DNA from: Pogona vitticeps
Taxonomy: Eukaryota > Chordata > Lepidosauria > Squamata > Agamidae
DNA length: 64,000 nt
NCBI RefSeq assembly: GCF_051106095.1
Contig: NC_135783.1
Coordinates: 305,103,322 to 305,167,321, forward strand
Direction of reading: 5' to 3'
Shown: in pieces, positions 1-23,852 of the stretch
How the letters are laid out: each line of letters opens with the position of its first letter
Numbering within the stretch: the stretch's first letter is position 1
Notes under the pieces: model-generated
Databases searched by the model: none
What the model was told of the DNA's origin: nothing
The model's input: only the letters and a program-made list of their open reading frames with translations
Position numbers and translations under genes: made by a program

Positions 1-13475
<13,475 letters not shown>

Positions 13476-13737
13476 TTGTTTCTTTCCCTGGAACCACAAA
13501 CGGCACAACCCTATTATGTGGTATCATCTATATATTCTGTGGAAGAACAGAAAGCCACTACTGTACCCTTAATCCAATATGAAGTTGGATACAAAGACAA
13601 CTGTTGTGTGTGGTGTAAATTTTTAACCTATTTAAATATCTTGTTCTTTGAACACATGCATGAAGGGATGTTGCTAACGTTCTGTATCTCTGTAAGGTCA
13701 ATACTGATGAAGAGCGAACATCTTTGTAGAGAATAAC

Positions 13738-13743
13738 ATTAAA
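13738..13743 (+). terminator. Probable EMC7 polyadenylation signal (ATTAAA)
   Basis: The common variant hexamer ATTAAA lies about 260 bases after the EMC7 stop, in AT-rich DNA. No better hexamer stands out nearby. The cleavage site itself is not proven. Confidence 0.4.
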
Positions 13744-14226
13744 GAATTTAAATTATGTGCGATATATTGAATTTTTTTTTTTACAGAACATTACTGTACT
13801 GTCTTGCTTTTAAAGAATGGAAAGTGATATTTAACAACATTGTGTTCTTTACTACATTATAAAATTCTTAATATTGTTCTTAACAATATTTGGTAACTTG
13901 GGGTTCCCAAAATGTTTGTTGCAAGACCTTTTGGATTTATTTCAACAGTACAAGCTATATTCTAGCAGACACTTAGGCTATATGACTTGTTTGGATTTCC
14001 AAATTACCATGACACTTTGTAATGAAATATTTGGGTGTTTGTGGTAGAAAAACCCATTACCTCAATCATCCTCAAGTTCCTATGTTGATCTTTAGAGTCT
14101 TAAAAATCACAAAATATCTTAGCTACCTTCTGTCAGAAGATGGTGTTAACAAAGGCTTTATAAATATAATTCCAGACAATAATGGTAAACATGCTTTGAA
14201 GAAAAAGAGTAGCAACCTGTCCTGTG
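13744..14226. other. EMC7 downstream flank
   Basis: AT-rich 3' flank. Nothing recognisable as gene or repeat. Confidence 0.4.
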
Positions 14227-14395
14227 GTTGTTGTGGGTTTTCCGAGCTCTTTGGCCGTGTTCTGAAGGTTGTTCTTCCTGACATTCACCATTCTCTCTGG
14301 CTGGCATCTTCAGAGGACTGGAGTAGGAACTCTGTCCATGTTCTGTTGCTGTTTGTTGGATAGTTGAGTATTTATTCCTGCTTTTCATGTATACT
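14227..14395 (-). mobile_element. Penelope-like element end fragment
   Basis: The sequence ttgttgtgggttttccgagc ... tctttggccgtgttctgaag ... ggctggcatcttcagaggac is the same terminal block found at 26486 and 53264. The hammerhead-like core is partly lost here (the TTTCGCCAG word is changed). Confidence 0.65.
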
Positions 14396-14932
14396 GTCCT
14401 GTGGTTGAAACACAATTGATACAACTAGCTTAGGGTTTATAACAGTGCAGGGTTAGCACGTCATAGTTTTTTCAGGAGAAACTAGAAAACATGCTAACTT
14501 TGTGAAAAAAATAAAATAAAAATCTGACACTAGACATTCACCACCAGTAGTGACACTGATTAATGGATAGCACTGTGGCCAATGTGAAGCTGATTCATTC
14601 AGAACTTTTGTTTCTTTCATGTAGTAACCAGGGAGATCAAGCAAAAGTAAAGAGACCCTGGAAAAGTTTCACTACCCGCTCTCAGTTGGTAGACTGGCTT
14701 TATTCATGTCAAATTCTGCCACATGATTTGGGTGATCCCCGTTTCCTCTGCACAATGGCCTATCCTATTAAACAGGATCTCCTAGTCCCATGTGTAGCAC
14801 TTTTCAGAAGGCTAAAAGGATTGCCGTTGGCAAGATGGGAATAGAACACTCTTTCATGCAAGCCCTGTTTTGTGTGCCTACATTCCAGTCCAACTCTTAA
14901 CATTTCTTTAGTTTAGAGTTAAAGTTAGAAAG
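14396..14932. other. Intergenic, unassigned
   Basis: Short chance open frames only. No gene or named repeat recognised. Confidence 0.35.
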
Positions 14933-14934
14933 TA

Positions 14935-15318
14935 CAGTGGTGCCTCGTTTAGCGATGTTAATCCGTGCAGCAAAAAAAGCTGCTAAGCGATTAGAAACAC
15001 ATTTAAGCCCATAGAAACACATTTAAACCACTTCAATGCATTCCTATGGGCTTAAAACTAACCTTAAAGCGAAGATCCACCATAGTGGCGGCCATTTTCG
15101 GTGCCTCTAAAGCCAGGCAAAACAGTGGGTGGCCATTCTGGAACCGTTGATCAGCTGTGCAAAAATGGGGGCTTTGCGATGATCACTTCTCCACGATAAT
15201 CACAAAGCAAATTTTTCCCATAGGGACCATCGCAAAGCGATTGCTCTTGCGATGGCAAAAAGTCCATCGCAAAGCGATTTAATCGCTATACGGAGCGATC
15301 GCTATGCGAGCACCACTG
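14935..15318. mobile_element. Tigger-like MITE copy 3
   Basis: It runs from CAGTGGTGCCTCGTTTAGCG to CGAGCACCACTG with TA on each side. It shares the cccatagaaacac, GGCGGCCATTTT and GATCAGCTG words with the other copies. Confidence 0.87.
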
Positions 15319-15320
15319 TA

Positions 15321-16810
15321 TACATGAAAAGCCGGAATGTCAGATCAGAATCTATTCATTCTGGAGGAGCTTTCCATTGTTCTCTTGGATCTGCTTGTGC
15401 AGGCAGTGTCTGTGCAGCACATATCCAATAGGTGTAGCCTATCCCAACCTAGAAGTCTATGTTTTGCATTTGAGTCATCCATGGGCACAGAGATAAGAAC
15501 CCATAGTTACTGTAGTCCAGAAACAGGCAATTTGGGATCCTTCAGATGTTGGACTTAGTCTCATCAGCCATAGCCAGTATGATTAACGGTTAAGGGAGGT
15601 ATACTCTTACTACATTTGTAAAGGAGACAAGATGCCCATGCTGCTGTAGGTCAAGGATGACTTCAATTGGTCAACTTAACATATAGTTTCTTCTGATACA
15701 GATGTTGCTGTTCCCAAGCTTCAGTGCCTATTTGATAGCAATCTATACAGGTAGTCAATCCTTGTAAGAATTATCTTGCTGAAAAAGGAGTACAGATGGG
15801 AGCCCAATTCAACTTCCCTGTTCCACAGATTCTTAATTAATAATGAGCACACAATGAGACTCTTGATTTTTCAGGGGTTAGGGGACAATGTGTGTCAGCT
15901 TCCATGGTCGCAGTTTGGCCAGGATGAGCAAAAATGCAATAGGGCTTCTGCTTAATACTCAAGTGAGTATTGCTTATTTCCCCACACATTCTGGGTTTGA
16001 CTGTGTTATGTACTCTTGAGAGAACTGGGGCACAGTCAGCTTCAAGAAGAGTGGCAGTGGGTTGGATGGCTCACTAGCTTGTCTAAATGTTTTGACAATG
16101 GATTTGTAATGAAAAGGGTTTTTTTGTTTCCATCACAGAACAGGGATCATGAAATCTAAAGGTCTGAAACTTTTAAAATCTTGGGAGGCATGGGAGAAAT
16201 GCAGCCTAGGAATGAAACAAACAAAATAAGATCTCCAGTGTCCAAATCACTGGCTAAGTAACAAGGTGAGAGATGACAGCTTCTCAAGAGTAAGATCTCC
16301 AAAGTAGGAAAGTAAGCCTTTGTCCAAATACTTGTCACTGGTTTCAGGTGAGACTAAAACTAACCTACTTAACATGCCTGTTCCTAACTGTACTTATATG
16401 CATCTTTTGAGAGAGAATGAGAACTCCTGTTGCTTGTGTTGTGGGGGCAGCAAAATGAAGAGAGTAGAATAGTGCAGATGGAGAGAGCAGAAAACCGGTG
16501 AGAAATTAAAAGGGTAAGGGTACAGTTGTTACATTATCTAGCTGGCTGGGTTTTGCTTGAATTTTAGCCATGCTGCCACCTGTTGTTTCAGCTAGTCTGG
16601 ATTTCCAGCTTTTAGGGAAAAAGTATAAGAGATACATCTTTACTACCTAGGTATATCAGTTTTATGACTCTTTAATTGCCCTTGTTGTTAAATTGGTTTG
16701 GTTAGGTTTGGTTGGGTTAGATTGGTTAGGTACTGAGAAGGTACCTGGAATAGAGACAGACTGATCTCTCTGTTCCAGAAATTTCTGTTTCTGTAGCATA
16801 GATAACCACT
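15321..16810. other. Intergenic, unassigned
   Basis: No gene, structured RNA or named repeat recognised. A GGTTGGGTT/GGTTAG-rich patch lies near 16695-16730. Confidence 0.35.
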
Positions 16811-16974
<164 letters not shown>

Positions 16975-17024
16975 CCACCTTTATTTCCATAAGTAAAAAT
17001 TGGACATAGTCACGGTGGTTTGTT

Positions 17025-17114
17025 GTTGTTATTTAGTCGTTTAATCATGTCCGACTCTTCGTGACCCCATGGACCAGAGCACGCCAGGCCCTCCTGTCTT
17101 CCACTGCCTCCCGG
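17025..17114 (-). mobile_element. 90-bp BovB 3' end with 11-bp target duplication
   Basis: The block gttgttatttagtcgttt ... cgtgaccccatggaccagag ... cttccactgcctcccgg is the BovB 3' end in reverse. The flanks GGTGGTTTGTT at 17014-17024 and 17115-17125 are identical. This is a complete but extremely 5'-truncated insertion. Confidence 0.9.
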
Positions 17115-17125
17115 GGTGGTTTGTT

Positions 17126-18109
17126 AGGTAACTACATATATAGATATCAAGAGGGCAGAAAAGTGTTAGACATCCTTAAAGGGACAATGGTTTGTCTCCT
17201 AACAATAGTATCAAGGAAGGAAGTCTGTGACTTTTTCTACAATGCCAGTCATCTCAGCCATCATCATATAGCAAACTTTATCCAGATCTGACCTCCCTTC
17301 CAGCTTTAATAAAATTGGGGCTATTAACCTTGATTGGCTGATCAAGTGAAGCGGGCAGTGCAAAAACATATGAACAAGGGTTTCCAGCACCCCCTGTTCA
17401 CATGGGCAGTGCCTTTCTGAATAGGAAACTGCATTAAATCTGCCACTTAAGGCAGTTCAGGTAGGTAGACTTTAAATACCTCACTAAAAAAATTGAGGAT
17501 TTAATGAGATAGTTGTAATAATTAAAACGGTAAGTAGTTGATGTAACCTATATGCATTCTGAGGAGCTGCATGGAATCCCTGGCACACTGCAGAGCCTTA
17601 CACCACTGGCGAGACCCAGGTGACAAAAACAATAACACCACTTCTGAGGATGAATAGTTCCTGCCAGTCAAAACTGTGCATTAAGAAGATAAGATCAACT
17701 AAATATGACATAGGTTTCTGGAAATTAATTCATCTGAAAACATAATACAAATGAGCCTTGATACCCACTCATACACCTACCCACACTTTCACACTTACTG
17801 GGAAAAGCTACAGTACTTGTAGGGAACTGCAAAATAAGAGGTGATGTTCAATGAAAATTACTCCTCTTAAATTCTTGGAGTCAGATGCAAACTTTGTAAC
17901 CAGTCCAGCACCTGAACTGTTAGGTGAAGCTAATACCCAGGCATTGCCTATAGAACTCTGGAACGTGACTTCAGCAGGAGACTTCCACACTCAGATATGT
18001 TAATCTTGCATGGGTGTGCAGTCACACATGTTCACTTACTTAAGCCGAGAGATGACAATATGTTTTTTTAAAAAAAAACATGATTATGCAGTACTGCAGT
18101 GACTCTTCA
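17126..18109. other. Intergenic, unassigned
   Basis: No gene or named repeat recognised. Confidence 0.35.
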
Positions 18110-18312
18110 CAACCTGAGTTGATTTCTGGGCTCAGGTAGCCAGCTCAAGGCTCACTTAACCTCCCATCCTTTCAAGGTTGGTAAATTGGGTACCCAGCTC
18201 ATTGGGGTGGGGCAATGTACAGCCTGCATAATTCATTTGCAAACCACTCAGAAAGCACTTTAAGCACCATCTGGCAGTATATAAGCAGCACGCTTTGCTC
18301 TTGCTTTGCTAA
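18110..18312 (+). repeat. tRNA-derived lizard SINE
   Basis: The blocks ggtaaattgggtacccagct, ggggcaatgtacagcctgca, aaccactcagaaagcacttt and gcagtatataagcagcacgc are the body and 3' region of a common squamate SINE. The tRNA head is poorly preserved. Confidence 0.6.
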
Positions 18313-19185
18313 GACTATTATAAATCTAACAGGAACCTAAAGCATTGGCAACTGACCTGCGCGCACATATCACAGACTGACGAACTCCATGGGTCTATGC
18401 ATGCAACTTTAAGGGCATCTATTTATGGCATTTTGAAATGCTGTCTCAAGCAGTATGTTTTTGAGAGCTGCATAAAATGTACCATTCAACTGATGGACAA
18501 AGCAGTCACAAACTGGGGGTAAAATGAACTTGTTCACAAGTGTAAATATTTTATGTGCAAACATCTGTTTACGCTCTGTGCTGCATGTTGCTACTCTTAT
18601 TGCTTGCTCCCTGAAATTTCTCATTTTTACCCGAAAGAACACGGACTAGATTTTAATCCTGACCCCAAAGAGAAGGAAATCTGCACATCTTCCTAAACAG
18701 ATTGAAGAAAACAACCATAAAACCTGTTGATTAAGAACTTTTTTCAGCATTTCAGGCTTTCTCAGCATAGAAAGAAACGGGTGCTGTAAATCATTTATTA
18801 TCTTTGTAACTAAAATTTAAAAAGGATTAATAAATAAATTGTTTTATGTTTAAATTTCTTGGTCTGTATCTCTTGTTAAAATAAAATAAAATGCAAAACC
18901 AGAGCTGGTCAAGGCCTCATGGCCACTTCACAGGAATTTGTTGTGAGAAGGTACACTAGGTAATTCTGGAAATAGGAAACAAAGAAAAGGGGTAATCAAA
19001 ATTGGCTCCAAATCATGCTTTACTTTGGAATGTATTTTTTAAAAATGCTAAATAACTTCTGCCCTCATTTATTTTTTTAAAAAGTTCAGATGTAGCTATG
19101 GACCATCAGAACTTCCATTAGACTTTTTTTCTAAAATGAGTCGGACAGACTCCCCTCCAACATCTCAGGATCGTGGAACAAGTGT
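18313..19185. other. Intergenic, unassigned
   Basis: AT-rich. No gene or clear repeat recognised. Confidence 0.35.
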
Positions 19186-19440
19186 TGGTTAAAGCCTCAC
19201 GGCCCCTTCAAAACACTTCATTACAAAAGCATAGGTGTCCCTGGGATTGAAAACAAGTTGTAGAGAACCGGGCACATCCAATAAAAACCAAAGGATACAA
19301 GGAGAAACAATCTTGGGATGTCTGGGATAGGTAACAATATGTGGTGTCTTTATTACGTGGTGAAAAGCTTTAAAAACGTTCTTGCTTAACGCGTTTCGGC
19401 AAAGCCTTCATCAGAAGCAAAATCTTGATATTTCTCTGGT
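19186..19440 (-). mobile_element. Penelope-like element 3' region
   Basis: Read on the minus strand, CTGATGAAGGCTTTGCC and GAAACGCGTTAAGC are followed by a short AT-rich stretch ending taataaagacaccacatatt. This is a typical vertebrate Penelope-like terminal layout. No coding part is attached. It contains the compact hammerhead-like motif listed separately. Confidence 0.6.
19382..19420 (-). ncRNA. Hammerhead-ribozyme-like motif in a Penelope-like end
   Basis: On the minus strand, TTGCTT (stem I) is followed by the invariant CTGATGA. Then come A, GGC-TTT-GCC (a tiny stem II), GAAA, the loop CGCG, TT, and AAGCAA, which pairs perfectly with the first six bases. Both conserved core boxes and a six-base closing stem are present in 39 bases. 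The single A before stem II is non-canonical. Penelope-like elements are known to carry minimal hammerheads, so family and motif agree. Activity is not shown. Confidence 0.6.
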
Positions 19441-19639
19441 CTGTATCAGCTCCGAAGCAAAGCAAAATTGGAACAAAGCAATCAGAAACTATGAAACCCT
19501 AACAGCATTTGAACAACCAGTCATGCTGCTGGTGGTAAGAAACAAACCAATCTGCATTAAAAGGCAAGTTATGGGATACACCTTGTTTTTGCCTGCTAGC
19601 GAGAGGACTCTTGAATTTGTCAGCATTCTGGCTTAAATT

Positions 19640-21425
19640 GCTGCAGTTTTCTCATCTTAGAATCTTTTGTGAGTAGTGTTGCATAGGGGTATTTTTTAAA
19701 AAAACAAAACAAAACAAAACACCAAACCAAAACCCTGGTATCTTATCTTTTCCTTGCCCCTCTAGGAAGAAACCAAACTGATACCTGGATGAAATGCAAA
19801 AGTGCACAAGATGGTACAGATGCCACTATACCATATTATCTTACCTTGCTGCTCTAAGGGGTAATGTGCTGCCATTAGCTGTACATCTAGGTATTGATCT
19901 TTGTGGCTTTCATAAACTTGGGTTAAAAATCTGTTGAGCCTGTGTTCATATCTGACCCACTTGCAAGTTATTTCATGTTCCTAGAATGTTTAGCAGCCAG
20001 CCATCTTTGTCCTTAAATTATGAACACTGCAGTTTGATTATACTGCACTGACAAAAGCTACAATAATTTCAAACCACACCCCACTTTTTATCTTTAAGTA
20101 AAGCTATAGCTGAATGTCTGTGTGGGTTAAAGTAGCCCTTTTAGGGAATACCATGTTCACAATGGTCACAAAAAGCCCATGATTTTCAGAATCATGCTGC
20201 AGACTGGCGGCTTTGCACCCATCACCTCAGACTTAGGTAGCTTTTTTCCTGCAGTATGGAGGAGAAAAGAGTTTTTCTTTGTAAGTGACAATACAAACAC
20301 CATTTTGGAAACATAATTTATCCTATGGAAGGTGACTCTGTCCTGCTGTTCAAAGATCCATTATGTTGCTTTCGACAATTCATTTCATGTTAGGCTCTAT
20401 GCACTATGTTTTTCCATGACACAACAGATTCATCTCTGGCAGTATTATTGCTCTTATTTTGTGATGGGCTTTAGTCATGAGGTGGAGCATAGGCCAGTCA
20501 AGTAATTCCGGATGTCTTGAGCAGAATTACAGACTTTGTGGAATCCCCATTCCTGGCAAAGTTATGTCGCTGTGTTTAACATTGTACAGGTTTAATCCCA
20601 TTTTAACATCTTAATCTACTGTGATTTCAAGCATAAGTATTTTTTAGCCATTGTAGGCTGCCTTAAGTCCCTTCACTTGGAGAAAGGCAAGATGTAAACA
20701 AAGTAAGTAAGCAAGTAAATACAGTATTCTTTTAGAACTATGGCCCCAACTATCTGTATTTCTAAACATATATTACTGCCTGGCATCATACACTGGTCCT
20801 CTCAGGGCTGAAGGCTTGAGGCTGTAATGATGTCATCAGCATATATGAGACAATTAGAACTGAAGGCCCAAAGCCTTTAATTCCCACAGAGTAGGCTGAT
20901 CCTGTAGCCTAATCAGGAAAATATTAAAGCTTATGTTATATCTAGAAGATCTGAACTTTCAAATGATCTCAACTATGATTATAGATGCAAAAGTAGCAAT
21001 TCAGTCCAAAACTGATAATGAGCATTTTAGAGGTATTTTGAGATTAATTGTGTCTGTTTGGGAAAGTTTTAAAGGGTTCTGTTGGGACTCTCTAATTAGT
21101 GTTAGCTTTTCACAGAAAGATGCAGAATTAATTGAACAACTGTATCAACAAATATATTTCCCTAAGAGACAAATTGGAAGAATACTTATTCAAGCATTAA
21201 TAGACAGAAGTTTAATATCTGAAACATAAAATAGAAAAAAGACATGGATCATATAATTCAAAGATATTAGGAAACAGGTGCTCAAAGCTCACTGACTTTT
21301 CATATAAAGGTCAGCCCAGGACAAGCATGGCATTAGCCATGGCTGCAAGTTGTGCTAACATTCAGGGAGCAAACAAAACAATGGAAAATTCTGCAGTGGT
21401 TGCCCTACACATTTAGAATATATAC
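19640..21425. other. Intergenic, unassigned
   Basis: No gene recognised. The open frame at 20933-21229 has no family I know and no splice or regulatory support. Confidence 0.35.
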
Positions 21426-21441
21426 TACCACCACCACTACC

Positions 21442-21490
<49 letters not shown>

Positions 21491-21491
21491 G
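21426..21491. repeat. (AAC)n microsatellite
   Basis: About 18 AAC units after a short ACC run. It adjoins a reverse-oriented SINE tail (tcatcaagtcaattctgact) at about 21492-21535, so it is probably that SINE's expanded tail. Confidence 0.9.
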
Positions 21492-21552
21492 TGTGTCATC
21501 AAGTCAATTCTGACTTATGGTGACTTTTTTCAGGGTTTTTTGTGGCAGATAA

Positions 21553-21720
<168 letters not shown>

Positions 21721-21734
21721 GAATGTGCAGCTTG

Positions 21735-21842
21735 TCCAAGGCCTCATAGGCTGGCTCTATTTGCAGGAGACACAGAGTAGAATCAAGCTCCCGGCCTCTG
21801 ACTCCGCACCCAGATACCTAAACCACTGATCTTTTCAGCCAG
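21735..21842 (-). repeat. tRNA-derived SINE (-)
   Basis: The blocks ggctggctctatttgcagga, gaatcaagctcccggcctct and cacccagatacctaaaccac are the reverse of the SINE head and body found at 35029 (+). The tRNA-like B-box complement gaatcaagctccc is visible. Confidence 0.7.
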
Positions 21843-21988
21843 TTTCTACACAGATACACAACTCAAATTAAGGTAGAGCATATTTTAGGCGGCCAACTTT
21901 TCTTTTTGAAAACGAGGGTGGCCTTGATAGGCAAGGCTCAGAGGACTTCCCCGGGGAGTACAAATTGTAAGGACATTCCTTTTGTGCA

Positions 21989-22085
21989 TGGATGGGAACC
22001 TTCGGCCTTTCAAGTGTTCTGAATACAGTTCTCTCATGTTGGCCATGCCGGGTGGGGGCTGATGGGAGTTGCAGGTTCACACAAC
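21989..22085. repeat. Fold-back repeat fragment of the hAT-like MITE type
   Basis: gttggccatgccgggtgggg and gctgatgggagttgcagg belong to the repeat with inverted aactcccag arms, as at 361 and 43779. Confidence 0.4.
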
Positions 22086-23167
22086 TGGGGGAACAAAGAT
22101 TCCCTTACCTCTATACCTAGTTCTAGTGGATATGATTAACTTGACCTGAGACTTATATTCTATTGTGGGTGAAGAAGTTAAGAAGCAGGAATGGGGTGAG
22201 GAAAAAAATAGGTCACTGAACATACCGTAACTTATCTTAGTCTCTCAGCACAGCCTGCGTGGGACAGCTGTGAAGGAAACATAAAAGCATGCTCAGAATC
22301 TTTAACACAGAAGCATGTTTCCAGAAGGGTGAGCACAATCAGGAAGGCTCAGCAACCAGTCCCCTTAGCGCGAGTGCATGTCTTTCAAAGGAAACATTGC
22401 TGCTACACATCAGTTTAGTCATCTTAATGGATCCTTTTGATGAAAGGAGTCTAATTTCAGGCTTGTGAGGTATTGATTTTGTTCAGAACACAAGAGTGAA
22501 CTAATTCTGTCCCTTTATCTGTTTATAACAGTGGCTGGGAAGTCTGGGGAAAGGGGAGGTTTGGGGACAAATGTGTGCCTGCAGCTCCCCCTATGGGCCA
22601 CATGAAGAGCCACATGGCTGTTTTCAACCATTCTATTAAAAAAAAAATTTAAAGGAGGGGAGAGAAATTTTAGAAATGTTTTCAGGAGGTAGAGGCTTTA
22701 AGGAACCCTTCTCCACAGCCCCCAACATAAACACTTCAATTGATTTTTTTAAACTTTTTTTTCCTTAGGCCTTTGAGACCACACAAGTGCCCTTGTACTG
22801 TAACAGCAGTCAGGATCTTAAATGGGATGTGTTGGCCAAGATTGTGTAAGTCATGCTTATTACCAAAATGTAGTTGCCATGCCTCTTGATAGTGAATTGC
22901 TGCACATTGGTGTTCGTTGTCATAGAATAGTAAAGGCCTACTCTATCTTATTAACTAGTTTGCTCTTGAAATGTACACCAATTGTGTTATACCAGTGTAA
23001 AAACCTAATGGGATATTGAGCGCTATGATCTGTCCACGCATAGGGAAGTTTTTGCTTCCAGTGACCATCGCCATGCTTCTCCCAGAATCCTCTGAAGATG
23101 CAGGCCTCAAAAGCAGCACCCATGAGGTTTTGAATACTTGCTGGCAGGGGGAAGATTAGCTATTATT
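22086..23167. other. Intergenic, unassigned
   Basis: No gene recognised. The patch at about 22530-22640 (gggccacatgaagagccaca) may be an old hAT fragment. Confidence 0.3.
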
Positions 23168-23236
23168 TACTGTATTTATTTATTAAATTTATACCCCACT
23201 CCCCTAGACCGAGGTCTACTCTGGGCAGACACCTGC
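23168..23236 (-). repeat. L2 LINE 3' tail fragment
   Basis: tatttatttattaaatttat followed by accccactcccctagaccga is the reversed L2 terminal block. Confidence 0.6.
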
Positions 23237-23852
23237 CGCCATGGACACAGAAGCCCTTCATGTTGAGGTTTCAGTCTCTGAATCTCAGCCAATTATTTAC
23301 TGTCTTATTTTTCCTCTGCACAATTCAAATATGTGAGTTAAAGCATGACAGTGCTGGTCACAGACTGATGGCGTCATTTATATATATAGTGCTTTACAGA
23401 ATATGAAAGGACTGATATTTTTAATTTTGTATGATTTACAGAAGTATGGTTAAAGCAGAACAAAGAAACACTCCATTGTCTAGGAAAATGATTCACCCTG
23501 ATATGTTTGTATGTGATTTCAGGATGAGTATTAACACCCCCTCTTTTTCTTTGCTAAATGTCATTGCAAAGCAGTGTAGTAATTATGTACCACCAAGTCT
23601 GTTTGGTAGCAGGAGTGATTTACCATTCTCATCTTTTGAGATGTTCTGGAACTCTACAGTGTGTCCAGAGAGGCACAAGAGGCAGGGCATGTAACCCCGT
23701 CAGCTGGCTTCTCTCCCAGGAGCTTCAGTAGGGATTTGAACTTCCAAAGGCAACACACAGTTACATTTAGGTAATCTTCTTCCCACTAAAACTGAAACAT
23801 AGCAACTGTGTTCATTTTTAGTGAGTGAATTTTGCACAGTTCCATTTCAATT

